From the NCBI RefSeq assembly GCF_003240565.2, contig NZ_CP117255.1, forward strand, positions 3,525,501 through 3,589,500: 64,000 nucleotides of DNA, given 5' to 3'. The position numbers and the translations under genes are program-made. This DNA comes from Rhizobium tumorigenes. Its GTDB lineage: Bacteria; Pseudomonadota; Alphaproteobacteria; Rhizobiales; Rhizobiaceae. Positions 29,304 to 38,115 of this stretch are shown piece after piece (position 1 is the first letter of the stretch; every line of letters starts with the position of its first letter). The notes below the pieces were generated by a model. The model did not search any database. It saw only the letters and a program-made list of their open reading frames with translations, and had not been told where the DNA came from.

Positions 29304-29924
29304 TCAGCAGAAACCGTTCAGCTTCAGGATCTTGTGGGCCTCGATTGCGGCCTGCAGGTATGTCTCCGAGCCGCGATCGCCTTCGTTGGCGTCGGGGTGG
29401 TGAAGCTTCAGCTGTTCCTTGTACTTCGCCTTGATCTCTGCAGCCGTTGCCGTCTGCGGCAGGCCGAGCGTCTCGAATGCCTTGGCTTCGAGCGTCTTCA
29501 GCTTGCGACCGCGCACCTGCGGCTCGTATCGGTCGGCACTGTTGCGCTTTGCTGCGGGACGTTTGAACTTATAGGCCTGTGCCGCACCCGATTTCACCTC
29601 GGACTGCGCTGGCGCGTCCTGCGCACCCTTGTTGACGCCCATGCTCCATGTCGGCCGCCCGCCGGTTGCGGCTTCCCGCTGATATCGAGCTATCTCCGCG
29701 TCGGAGAGGCCGGACATGAAATTGTAGCCCTTGTTGTATTCCTTGACGTGCTCGAGACAGAACAGAAAGAATTCTCCCTCTGCCTCGCGGCCGACCGGTG
29801 CACGATTGGTGCCCTTTTTGTCGCAACCGTCCCAATGGCATTTCGGCCCGGAATCGTCGGGTTGCGAGGCAGGCCTCTTGCGTTTTGTGCGGATGCTGTC
29901 GAATATTTTTGAATCAAGTCCCAT
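29304..29924 (-). CDS. J-domain (DnaJ-like) protein
   Basis: The 206-residue product carries its J domain at the C-terminus (about 145-206): FETLGLPQTATAAEIKAKYK and LKLHHPDANEGDRGSETYLQ with the HPD motif, which stimulates Hsp70 ATPase. The N-terminal half has CHWDGCDKKGTNRAPVGREA and FCLEHVKEYNKGYNF, a Cys/His pattern that could bind zinc and is typical of the alphaproteobacterial DnaJ-like family. No client is known. Confidence 0.9.
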   Translation of the reverse strand: MGLDSKIFDSIRTKRKRPASQPDDSGPKCHWDGCDKKGTNRAPVGREAEGEFFLFCLEHVKEYNKGYNFMSGLSDAEIARYQREAATGGRPTWSMGVNKGAQDAPAQSEVKSGAAQAYKFKRPAAKRNSADRYEPQVRGRKLKTLEAKAFETLGLPQTATAAEIKAKYKEQLKLHHPDANEGDRGSETYLQAAIEAHKILKLNGFC

Positions 29925-30061
29925 GCCTCCTTATGCAGGCAAGAGCCGTTTGCGGCAAGAACCGCAGAAAAAAAACATGCGGGATATGGATCCAGCTGCC
30001 CGCCATTCAGGTCGCAAAACGCCGGTTGCATTCCATTTTCAAATGGCCGTCACACGCGGCG

Positions 30062-30967
30062 TCAGCCCACGTCCAAATCTATCAGCTTTTCTTTTTCGGC
30101 TAGAAAACGACTGATATTCGACTTGCCTTTGACGGTCCAGAAGGCGCTATCGGGCTCGTAGTCGTATCCCATCAGCTTATCCGGTATATCGATGACTGAG
30201 AAGTCAGGGAGATACCGAGGTGCAAAGCTGCAGAGGTAATAAGGCAGTATCTGATCGATGTGGTATTTGGGATTATAGGCAAGAGCCGCTGCGAGGCTGC
30301 TGGCGAGCGTCTCTGAAAGCCGGAGGGAGCCTTTCGAGCCGTTGAAAAATACGGCCGATGCCAGCACCCTGTACCAGGGCCTTCGCATGCCACGCCTGAA
30401 GATAAAGCCGCCACTTGTCGTTGCGCTGTCGCAGCCAAAGAGCCTCCACGGGAGCATGTTCATCACCGCGTCGACATCAACGATCAGCAGCCGCTTTACA
30501 CCCCTCTCCAGGATCAACGGGGCGAGAAGAAAACGCGCAGCGGTGTAATAGATCTGTTTGTGCGAGAGTTTGTCGGCAAGCAGGCATCTGTCGATTGTAA
30601 ATGTCAGCGTCACAAATTTCAGATCGCGCTGCAGCGCTCGGGCCCGTTGAACAACCTCGTCGGAAGGTTCGAGCAGATGAATATGCAGAGGCTGCGTTTT
30701 GCCGAGGCGTTCGATGGATTTGATGAGCGAGATTGCGAATAGGTTGAAATAGGTATCGTTGCACGCGGCCAATATCACATCCGGGCCATCTGCGGGATCA
30801 GGAAACGCCCCCGAGATTCCCTTTGCAAATATCTCCCGCGGCTTTTTGCCCGCATCTGCGGATCGCAATGTTTTCACCGCGATGCGTTTCAGTACCCAAC
30901 GAGAGAAAAGGCTATGGCGCTTGTCGAGCTTTCCGTCGGTCTTTCGAAAAAGTGGCAATAAACACAT
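30062..30967 (-). CDS. Putative glycosyltransferase, GT8-like
   Basis: The 301-residue product has no clear family name, but residues 60-180 look like a nucleotide-sugar transferase. VILAACNDTYFNLFAISLIK is followed by IYYTAARFLLAPLILERGVK and the Asp-x-Asp element LLIVDVDAVMNMLPWRLFGC. This is the pattern of galactosyltransferase-like GT8 enzymes. There is no signal or membrane helix. It is isolated between the J-domain gene and the LysR gene, more than 12 kb from the exopolysaccharide locus, and its acceptor is unknown. The first 45 residues are basic and variable, so the start is uncertain. ATG 30967 is preferred over 31006. Confidence 0.65.
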   Translation of the reverse strand: MCLLPLFRKTDGKLDKRHSLFSRWVLKRIAVKTLRSADAGKKPREIFAKGISGAFPDPADGPDVILAACNDTYFNLFAISLIKSIERLGKTQPLHIHLLEPSDEVVQRARALQRDLKFVTLTFTIDRCLLADKLSHKQIYYTAARFLLAPLILERGVKRLLIVDVDAVMNMLPWRLFGCDSATTSGGFIFRRGMRRPWYRVLASAVFFNGSKGSLRLSETLASSLAAALAYNPKYHIDQILPYYLCSFAPRYLPDFSVIDIPDKLMGYDYEPDSAFWTVKGKSNISRFLAEKEKLIDLDVG

Positions 30968-31050
30968 TCCATGCGAAGGCGATTTTGGTTTGGATTCCCA
31001 ACGCAACCGCGTCAGGACAGATAACCCCTAAATGTCGATCAGCACTGTCG

Positions 31051-31986
31051 TCAACGATTCGTGTCGTTGTTGTCCGGGCCGGGGGCTGCTGTTTCCGCTT
31101 TGAATATGCTGTCAGGCAGCAGGCTCATCAGATTATCGGTCACCGGCGACCGCTGGCTCTTCAGCATGGCCAGCCCTAGCCGTGCCACCAGAGGCGGGCC
31201 GTCGATTTCGCGGTAGACGACGCCGTCGAGCTTTATCTGGGCGATAGAGGCCGGAACGATTGAGACGCCGAGATCGGCCGCCACCAGGTTGACCACCGAC
31301 GGGATTTGCGGTGCCTCCTGGCTGACCACGAGCTCGAACCCCGCTTCGCGACAAGCGGCGGCGATGTCGTCGTAAAGGCTGAGGCCCGCGACGCGCGGAA
31401 AGAGAATGAACTGTTCCTCGGCAAGCGCCGAAAGCGGCAGACGCGGGGCTGCTGCCAGTCGATGCCCGGTCGGCAATGCGATCACCATGCTCTCGACGGC
31501 AAGCATCCGGAGACGCACTTCGCGCGGATTTTCGAGGCCGGGCCGGATGAACGCGGCATCGATCTCGCCGCGCATAAGCCTTTCCATCAATCCCTTGCTG
31601 TTCATCTCCGTCAGCGAGAGGCGCACCTCGGGCCAGCGTTTGCGAAACTGGCGTATTGCGCCACTGACATGGGTATTGAAGGCGGAGGAGGCGGTGAAGC
31701 CGAGCGACAGGCGGCCGGTTTCCCCTCGGTTCGCGCGCTGGGCCGAGAGCTTGGCCCTCTCGGCCGCATCGATCGCCGCCTGCGCCTCCGGCAGGAAGGC
31801 CTCCCCGGCGGCGGTGAGTTCTGCGCCGTGCGGCACACGGTGAAACAACTGCACGCCGATTTCGGTTTCCAGATCGCGGATCTGCTGGCTGAGCGGCGGC
31901 TGGCCGATGCCGAGCTTCCCGGCCGCACGGGTAAAGTTGCCCTCATCCGCCAATGCCAGAAAATAGCGCAGGTGACGCAACTCCAT
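31051..31986 (-). CDS. LysR family transcriptional regulator
   Basis: The 311-residue product has the N-terminal helix-turn-helix MELRHLRYFLALADEGNFTR through AAGKLGIGQPPLSQQIRDLE. The periplasmic-binding-like effector domain includes GRLSLGFTASSAFNTHVSGA. It diverges from the MFS gene at 32081 with 94 bases between, a standard LysR regulator-target arrangement, so it probably activates or represses that transporter in response to its substrate. Confidence 0.94.
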   Translation of the reverse strand: MELRHLRYFLALADEGNFTRAAGKLGIGQPPLSQQIRDLETEIGVQLFHRVPHGAELTAAGEAFLPEAQAAIDAAERAKLSAQRANRGETGRLSLGFTASSAFNTHVSGAIRQFRKRWPEVRLSLTEMNSKGLMERLMRGEIDAAFIRPGLENPREVRLRMLAVESMVIALPTGHRLAAAPRLPLSALAEEQFILFPRVAGLSLYDDIAAACREAGFELVVSQEAPQIPSVVNLVAADLGVSIVPASIAQIKLDGVVYREIDGPPLVARLGLAMLKSQRSPVTDNLMSLLPDSIFKAETAAPGPDNNDTNR

Positions 31987-32005
31987 CGCTATCTCCAAAA
32001 CAGAT

Positions 32006-32022
32006 TGAAAACGTCTCTTTCA
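32006..32022. promoter_or_regulatory. Candidate LysR box between LysR and MFS genes
   Basis: TGAAA, seven bases, then TTTCA (TTGAAAACGTCTCTTTCATA in context) gives a dyad containing the T-N11-A core expected for LysR proteins, placed 20 bases upstream of the LysR start. Confidence 0.45.
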
Positions 32023-32080
32023 TATATTGGACACATGAAGCCCATTTGACTAGATCAGGGACAAGAAAAGGTTGGTGCTG

Positions 32081-33343
32081 ATGTCCCTTGCTACTCCCCT
32101 TAAGATTGTCGCTGCCACACGCCCCGTATTGAAGATCGTTGCAGCTTCCGAGGCACCGCAGTTTCTCATTCGCGGTACACCGGAATACAAGCGCGCAAGC
32201 CTTGCGCTTTTCCTGTCGGGCTTCTCGACATTCTCGCTGCTCTATTGCGTGCAGCCGCTAATGCCGGTTTTCGCCCACGATTTCGGCGTCAGCCCTGCCG
32301 CAAGCTCCCTGTCGCTGTCCCTGTCGACAGGCTTTCTCGCTTTTGCCATCTTCATCGCTGCAGCCATCTCGGAAGGCGTCGGCCGCCGTAGCCTGATGTT
32401 TGCCTCGCTGCTCGGCGCAGCGCTCTGCACACTCGGCTGTGCCATCGCGCCTAATTGGCAGACCCTGCTGGCCATCCGTTCCCTGGAAGGTTTTTTGCTC
32501 GGCGGTGTTCCGGCCGTCGCCATGGCGTACTTGGCGGAGGAAATCGATCCGCGCGGTCTTGGAGCTTCCATGGGCCTCTACATTGCCGGCAACGCGTTCG
32601 GCGGCATGGCAGGTCGCGTGGTGACGGGCATGATTGCCGAAAACTTCTCCTGGCGCCCGGCACTTGCGACGGTTGGCATGCTCGGACTTGCCGCTGCGGT
32701 CGGATTTCTCCTGCTGTTGCCGGCCTCGCGCAATTTTACGCCCCGCAAAGGTTTCAATGCTGCATTCCATTTGAGTGCCTGGCTCGGCCATCTCCGCAAC
32801 CCGGCGCTTCCCTGCCTGTTTGCCATCGGCTTCCTGATCATGGGATCCTTCGTCACGGTCTACAATTACGCCGGCTTCCGCCTCGTGGCCGCTCCATTCA
32901 ATCTTAACCAGACGGAGCTTGGCCTGATCTTCACGGCCTACCTGTTCGGCATAGCCGCCTCCTGGGCAGCCGGATTGCTGGGCGACCGCTTCGGACATTT
33001 CCGTGTCATGCCCGTCGGCATCCTGATTGCCGCAATCGGTGGCCTCGTGACCTTGTCGTCATCGCTGCCGCTGATCATCGTCGGCATCGTACTGGTGACC
33101 ATCGGCTTCTTCGGAGCACATTCGGTTGCCAGTGCCCTGGTCGGACGGCTGGCGCGCGACACCAAGGGCCACGCCTCGTCGCTCTACCTGCTGTCCTACT
33201 ATTTGGGTTCTAGCATTGCCGGTTCGCTTGGCGGTTATTTCTGGCTTGCGGACGGCTGGTCGGGCGTCATCAGTTTCAACCTGCTGCTGCTCATCGGATG
33301 CATGACGGCGGCGCTAGCGGCGGCAAGGCTTGCCCGCCGCTAG
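32081..33343 (+). CDS. YnfM-like MFS transporter
   Basis: The 420-residue protein has 12 predicted membrane helices. Characteristic segments are LALFLSGFSTFSLLYCVQPL, SEGVGRRSLMFASLLGAALC (the conserved loop 2-3) and AEEIDPRGLGASMGLYIAGN. It resembles the YnfM/arabinose-efflux type of drug or metabolite exporters. The substrate is unknown. Its divergent LysR neighbour is the likely regulator. Confidence 0.92.
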   Translation: MSLATPLKIVAATRPVLKIVAASEAPQFLIRGTPEYKRASLALFLSGFSTFSLLYCVQPLMPVFAHDFGVSPAASSLSLSLSTGFLAFAIFIAAAISEGVGRRSLMFASLLGAALCTLGCAIAPNWQTLLAIRSLEGFLLGGVPAVAMAYLAEEIDPRGLGASMGLYIAGNAFGGMAGRVVTGMIAENFSWRPALATVGMLGLAAAVGFLLLLPASRNFTPRKGFNAAFHLSAWLGHLRNPALPCLFAIGFLIMGSFVTVYNYAGFRLVAAPFNLNQTELGLIFTAYLFGIAASWAAGLLGDRFGHFRVMPVGILIAAIGGLVTLSSSLPLIIVGIVLVTIGFFGAHSVASALVGRLARDTKGHASSLYLLSYYLGSSIAGSLGGYFWLADGWSGVISFNLLLLIGCMTAALAAARLARR

Positions 33344-33368
33344 CCCGGCACATATTGCAGATGCAAAA

Positions 33369-34259
33369 TCAAAACTGTTGACTGGCCCGGGCAGCGGCCG
33401 CTTTGCGCGCTGCCGAGTTGCGAAGGCCGCTCCACAGATACCAGGCTGCTGCCACGAGTATCAGGCCAGCGCCGGCAATCGTCGAATTGCCTGGCCATTC
33501 AGAAAAGGCAAGCCACACCCAGAGCGGGCCGAGAACGACATCCATCAGCCCGATCAGCCCGGCTTCGCCTGACGGAATATAGCGGCCGCCGGTCATGTAG
33601 AGCAGGTAGGCTAGCCCCGAGGTTGTCGATCCGAACAGGGCGAGGATTGCAAGATCCGCCGGGCCGGGCACCGCATGCAACATCAGCGGCAGGCAGAGCA
33701 GCACGCAGAGACCAGAGCCGATGGCATTGACCGGAGCCATCCGCAGCAAGGGGTGTTTGCGCGCCATGACTAGCAGGATGCTGAAGGTAACCGTCATCAG
33801 CAAGGCGAGTGCGTTGCCGGCGAGATCCGTCAATCGCGCCGCAAAGCCCGCGACCACGAGGACGCCGAGGAAAGCGACGCAACTGGCAATCAGAACGCGG
33901 CGCTCCACCCTTTCGCCGATCAGAAGATAGGCCAGCCCTGCTGCGATAAACGGGACCGTAGCGTAGATCGACAGGACATTGGCAACGGTCGTCAGCTTGA
34001 GCGACGCAATGTAACCGAACATCGACAGCGCCGAAAACAGCCCAAGCAGGGCGTACATTCCATAGGGCGTGGCTACTGTCGGCGGTGCGGCGCGGCGACC
34101 GAACAGGGAAATGATTGTGAGCGTCAGTCCGCCAAAGACGGAACGCCAGCCCAGCGTTGTCCAGACATCGAGATCGATCATCCGGACGAAAAGCCCGGCG
34201 CTGCTCCACATCACCGTCGCAACGGTAACGAGCACGAGTCCATAGGTACGCGGTTGCAT
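33369..34259 (-). CDS. EamA/DMT family transporter
   Basis: The 296-residue product has ten hydrophobic helices in two EamA repeats: TYGLVLVTVATVMWSSAGLF starts the first and ALLMTVTFSILLVMARKHPL the second. A conserved glycine/proline-rich end DVVLGPLWVWLAFSEWPGNS is present. It is a metabolite exporter of unknown substrate. It converges on the MFS gene (25-base gap) and diverges from the cobF gene. ATG 34259 gives the family N-terminus. Confidence 0.9.
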   Translation of the reverse strand: MQPRTYGLVLVTVATVMWSSAGLFVRMIDLDVWTTLGWRSVFGGLTLTIISLFGRRAAPPTVATPYGMYALLGLFSALSMFGYIASLKLTTVANVLSIYATVPFIAAGLAYLLIGERVERRVLIASCVAFLGVLVVAGFAARLTDLAGNALALLMTVTFSILLVMARKHPLLRMAPVNAIGSGLCVLLCLPLMLHAVPGPADLAILALFGSTTSGLAYLLYMTGGRYIPSGEAGLIGLMDVVLGPLWVWLAFSEWPGNSTIAGAGLILVAAAWYLWSGLRNSAARKAAAARASQQF

Positions 34260-34496
34260 TGATTCTCCGCATGTCTGAAGCTTAATAAATTGAAAAATAT
34301 GTAGAAATATAACGTGTCGGTACCGGGCGCGCGCATTGGCCAACCACCTCGCAGCTAGCCTAGCAGATGTCGGCCCGAACGCAGGATATTGCTGACGACA
34401 ATCGATTTCGCAATTGGGACCGTTGCGACATGATGGCGTCGCTCATAAACAGAACGCGAGCCGACGCACGAGGCAGGTCGGCGGCAGGAGCATGTC

Positions 34497-35267
34497 GTGC
34501 GACATCTGTATCTGATCGGCATCGGCACCGGTAATCCGGAGCATATGACCGTTCAGGGCATCAACGCCCTGAACGCCGCAGACGTCGTGTTCATACCCGA
34601 CAAGGGAGACGCCAAGAGCGGTCTCGCCGATGTCCGCCGTGAGATCTGCGCCCGCTACCTGACACGTCCCGAAACTCCCGTCATTGCCTACGATGTGCCC
34701 GTGCGCCAGACGAAAGACCGGTCCTACGGCGAGGGCGTCGATGCCTGGCATGCCGAGATCGCCTTGGTTTATGAGCAGATGCTATCAGAGGCAACGTCCG
34801 AGAATGGCCGTGCCGCACTTCTCGTCTGGGGAGACCCGAGCCTTTACGACAGTACCATCCGCATCCTGCAGCGCGTGATGGCCCGGGGCAATGTCGCTCT
34901 CGACTACAGCGTCGTTCCCGGCATCACCAGCATCCAGGCCTTGACGGCCAGCCACCGTATCCCCCTCAATCTGGTCGGCAAGCCGGTCGAGATCACCACC
35001 GGGCGACGACTGGCAGCGCGCTTCCCGGAGCTGGAAGGCACAGCGGTCGTCATGCTCGACGGCGAGCAGGCCTTTGCCGGGCTCGACGACCCCGATGCCT
35101 ATATCTACTGGGGCGCCTATCTCGGGAGCAAGGACGAGATCGTCCTTTCCGGTCGCCTTCACGAGGTGGCGCAGACGATTATCGAGACCCGCGCTGCAGC
35201 CCGTGCCCGGCACGGCTGGATCATGGATATCTACCTGCTCCGCAAGGGGCAGGATTTCGACGACTGA
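34497..35267 (+). CDS. cobF: Precorrin-6A synthase (deacetylating)
   Basis: CobF methylates C1 of precorrin-5 with loss of acetate in aerobic cobalamin synthesis. The 256-residue SAM-dependent tetrapyrrole methylase has YLIGIGTGNPEHMTVQGINA at the N-terminus, LVWGDPSLYDSTIRILQRVM and SVVPGITSIQALTASHRIPL. A GTG start at 34497 follows a GCAGGAG site. It begins the cobFGHIJKLM series. A small hairpin after the stop may separate it from cobG. Confidence 0.95.
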   Translation: MRHLYLIGIGTGNPEHMTVQGINALNAADVVFIPDKGDAKSGLADVRREICARYLTRPETPVIAYDVPVRQTKDRSYGEGVDAWHAEIALVYEQMLSEATSENGRAALLVWGDPSLYDSTIRILQRVMARGNVALDYSVVPGITSIQALTASHRIPLNLVGKPVEITTGRRLAARFPELEGTAVVMLDGEQAFAGLDDPDAYIYWGAYLGSKDEIVLSGRLHEVAQTIIETRAAARARHGWIMDIYLLRKGQDFDD

Positions 35268-35287
35268 GCAGGCCCAGCCGTGCCTGC
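35268..35287 (+). terminator. Weak hairpin between cobF and cobG
   Basis: GCAGGC and GCCTGC pair around an 8-base loop immediately after the cobF stop, followed by CAAATTGTTT. It may reduce read-through. cobG has its own AAGGAG-like site further on. Confidence 0.4.
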
Positions 35288-35345
35288 CAAATTGTTTGCC
35301 TCAAGGACGGGATGATGTAAGGAGACAGCAGGAAAGGGTGTGGAT

Positions 35346-36746
35346 ATGGCGATAGATGGGCAAACGATGGCCAAACCGGGTCTCGCTGTGCCGCGCGTCG
35401 GTCTTGGCCATGACGTGTCGTTGCCGTCCCGCCTCGTCCGCGGTGCCTGCCCCTCGCTGGCCACACCCATGCAGACCGGCGACGGCCTGCTTGTGCGGCT
35501 GCGCCCATCGACTGCGGGCCTGACTGTCGCCCAGTTTCGCCAACTCGCCAGCGCCGCCGCAAGACATGGAAACGGCCTGATCGAGGTCACCGCCCGTGGA
35601 AACCTGCAATTGCGTGGCCTCGCCTGGGAGACGGTGCCGTGCCTCGAAGCCGACATAGCCGCTGCCGGCATCGTCCCCGTTACCGGCCTGACGATCGAAA
35701 CGCCACCCCTGTCTGGCCTCGACCCCGATGAAATCGCTGACGCCCGCCGCATGGCAGCCCGCCTCGGAGAGGTGGTCGCTTGTCTTCCTGCGCAGCTGAC
35801 GCTCGCCCCAAAATTGTCGATCATCGTCGATGGCGGCGGCCAATTGGTGCTCGATCATGTCACCGCCGATATCCGCCTCACGGCAATACCGAGCGTCGAT
35901 GCAAGGCCGCTATGGCAGGTGGCGGTGGGGGGAACGCGTGCCGCGGCGCTCCCGGTGTTGCTCGGTTCAGACGAGCAGGCCCTGTCTGCGGTCCTCGATC
36001 TGCTGAAGAGCCTGGATGCACTCGGCCCCCGCGCACGCGGCCGCGACCTTGCTAAAAGCTTTCGTGGCGAAAAGGAGAGGCTCGCCAATACCTCTTTGGA
36101 AATCCAATCTTCAAAGGCCTGTGTCGGCATCCATCCGCTGGGTCCGACGTCGGTCGCACTTGGCCTGCAGCTGGCTTTTGGTCAGATCCACGCCGTCGAG
36201 CTGACTGCTTTTCTCGATATCGCCAAGGCGAAGGGCATTACCGAAATCCGGACGGCACCCGACCACGCGCTTCTGCTCTTGGGCGCGTCGACCGATGTCA
36301 TGGCCGAGATACTAGCACAGGCTGTAGACTTCGGTTTCTGGACCGACGCCAATACGCCAGCCAGCGCCATTGCCACCTGCGCTGGCGCCGGCGGGTGTGC
36401 TTCGGGCACATACCGTACCAAACATCTGGCGGCCAAGGCGGTGGGCTGGGTCCCGGAATTACTGGATGGCTCTGTCGTGCTACACCTTTCGGGTTGTCCA
36501 AAAGGCTGCGCCCACCCCGCCGCGAGTGCCCTTGCGGTCGTCGGCATGCCTTCCGGTTTTGGCATCGGCGTCAATGAAAAAGCCTCCGGCGTCCCAGCCG
36601 TTTCCGTTGACGAATACGGACTGCAAATCGCCCTGGAGAGACTGGCACGAATGGTCGCAGCGACGAAAGCGGCTGGCGAATCGGTCGGGGACTGCCTTAC
36701 ACGGCTTGGCAGCGACGCGACCGTCGCCGCGTTGAGACAGGAATAG
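35346..36746 (+). CDS. cobG: Precorrin-3B synthase
   Basis: CobG is the oxygen-dependent enzyme that hydroxylates precorrin-3A, triggering ring contraction in the aerobic pathway. The product is about 466 residues with the nitrite/sulfite reductase-like fold. RLRPSTAGLTVAQFRQLASA leads the first half. The iron-sulfur cluster region is visible as ATCAGAGGCASGTYRTKHLA and VLHLSGCPKGCAHPAASALA. ATG 35346 has GGAAAGG in front. A GTG two codons earlier is possible. cobH starts two bases after its stop. Confidence 0.95.
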   Translation: MAIDGQTMAKPGLAVPRVGLGHDVSLPSRLVRGACPSLATPMQTGDGLLVRLRPSTAGLTVAQFRQLASAAARHGNGLIEVTARGNLQLRGLAWETVPCLEADIAAAGIVPVTGLTIETPPLSGLDPDEIADARRMAARLGEVVACLPAQLTLAPKLSIIVDGGGQLVLDHVTADIRLTAIPSVDARPLWQVAVGGTRAAALPVLLGSDEQALSAVLDLLKSLDALGPRARGRDLAKSFRGEKERLANTSLEIQSSKACVGIHPLGPTSVALGLQLAFGQIHAVELTAFLDIAKAKGITEIRTAPDHALLLLGASTDVMAEILAQAVDFGFWTDANTPASAIATCAGAGGCASGTYRTKHLAAKAVGWVPELLDGSVVLHLSGCPKGCAHPAASALAVVGMPSGFGIGVNEKASGVPAVSVDEYGLQIALERLARMVAATKAAGESVGDCLTRLGSDATVAALRQE

Positions 36747-36748
36747 GC

Positions 36749-37381
36749 ATGGTTGACTACGATTATATCCATCAGGGCGACGCGATCTACGAAAAATCCT
36801 TCGCGATTATCCGGAGCGAGGCGGACCTGTCGCGCTTCTCGGAAGACGAAGCCGATGTCGCCGTTCGGATGATCCATGCCTGTGGCCTCGTCGAAGCGGC
36901 CGCTCATTTCCAGTTTTCTCCCGATTTCGTGACCTCGGCCCGTGCAGCGCTTGCTGCCGGCGCTCCGATCTTCTGCGACGCCGAGATGGTGGCGCAGGGC
37001 GTCACCCGCGCCCGGTTGGCCGCCAAAAACGATGTCATCTGCACGCTCCGCGATCCGCGCACGCCTGACCTCGCGAAGGATAGCGGCAACACCCGTTCGG
37101 CTGCCGCCATGCACCTCTGGGGTGAGCGGCTGGGCGGCTCCGTGGTGGCCATTGGCAACGCGCCGACGGCTCTCTTCCATCTGCTCGAAATGCTGCGCGA
37201 CGGCGCCCCGAGGCCGGCGGCGATCATCGGCATGCCGGTCGGCTTTGTGGGCGCTGCGGAATCGAAGGATGCGCTGGCGGAATATTCCTATGGCGTTCCC
37301 TATGGCATCGTCCGTGGCCGGCTTGGCGGCAGCGCCATGACTGCGGCGGCCGTCAACGCCCTGGCGCGAGGCGGCCTATGA
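36749..37381 (+). CDS. cobH: Precorrin-8X methylmutase
   Basis: CobH moves the C11 methyl to C12, giving hydrogenobyrinate. The 210-residue protein has YIHQGDAIYEKSFAIIRSEA, the catalytic histidine in VRMIHACGLVEAAAHFQFSP, and CDAEMVAQGVTRARL. Its stop overlaps the cobI start by four bases (ATGA). Confidence 0.96.
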   Translation: MVDYDYIHQGDAIYEKSFAIIRSEADLSRFSEDEADVAVRMIHACGLVEAAAHFQFSPDFVTSARAALAAGAPIFCDAEMVAQGVTRARLAAKNDVICTLRDPRTPDLAKDSGNTRSAAAMHLWGERLGGSVVAIGNAPTALFHLLEMLRDGAPRPAAIIGMPVGFVGAAESKDALAEYSYGVPYGIVRGRLGGSAMTAAAVNALARGGL

Positions 37382-38115
37382 CCCTTGTTTCGACCGGTCG
37401 CCTGATCGGAGTCGGCACCGGTCCCGGCGATCCCGACCTTTTGACCGTCAAAGCCGTCAAGGCTCTGGAGCGGGCAGATGTCGTCGCCTATTTTGCCAAG
37501 GCCGGTCGCCATGGCAATGGACGCACGGTTGTCGATGATCTCCTGCGCGCGGACGTCTCGATGCTGCCGCTCTACTATCCCGTCACCACCGAGATCGACC
37601 GACACCACGAGGATTACAAGCGGCAGATTACCGCGTTCTACGATCTTTCGGCCGAGGCGGTCGCCGCACATCTCGACGCCGGACGCACCGTTGCCGTCCT
37701 CAGCGAAGGCGACCCGATGTTCTACGGCTCCTATATGCACCTGCATGTCAGGCTCGCGCACCGTTACCCGACCGAGGTTATCCCTGGGATCACGGCGATG
37801 TCCGGCTGCTGGTCGCTGGCCGGCATGCCCATCGTCCAGGGCGACGATGTGATGTCCGTGCTGCCTGGCACCATGGAGGAGGCCGAGCTGGCCCGTCGTC
37901 TGGTGGACACGGAGGCCGCGGTTATCATGAAGGTCGGGCGCAACCTGCCCAAGATCCGCCGTGCGCTTGCCGCCTCCGGTCGGCTTCACCATGCCGTCTA
38001 TGTCGAGCGCGGTACGATGAGAAATCAGTCGGTGACCCGGATGATCGAGCGCGACGACGGCGAGGCGCCGTATTTCTCGCTGATTTTGGTGCCCGGCTGG
38101 GAACGCAGTTCATGA
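37378..38115 (+). CDS. cobI: Precorrin-2 C20-methyltransferase
   Basis: CobI makes precorrin-3A from precorrin-2 and SAM. The 245-residue tetrapyrrole methylase opens GRLIGVGTGPGDPDLLTVKA and contains VAVLSEGDPMFYGSYMHLHV and EVIPGITAMSGCWSLAGMPI. It overlaps cobH and cobJ by four bases on each side, a fully coupled arrangement. Confidence 0.96.
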   Translation: MTLVSTGRLIGVGTGPGDPDLLTVKAVKALERADVVAYFAKAGRHGNGRTVVDDLLRADVSMLPLYYPVTTEIDRHHEDYKRQITAFYDLSAEAVAAHLDAGRTVAVLSEGDPMFYGSYMHLHVRLAHRYPTEVIPGITAMSGCWSLAGMPIVQGDDVMSVLPGTMEEAELARRLVDTEAAVIMKVGRNLPKIRRALAASGRLHHAVYVERGTMRNQSVTRMIERDDGEAPYFSLILVPGWERSS

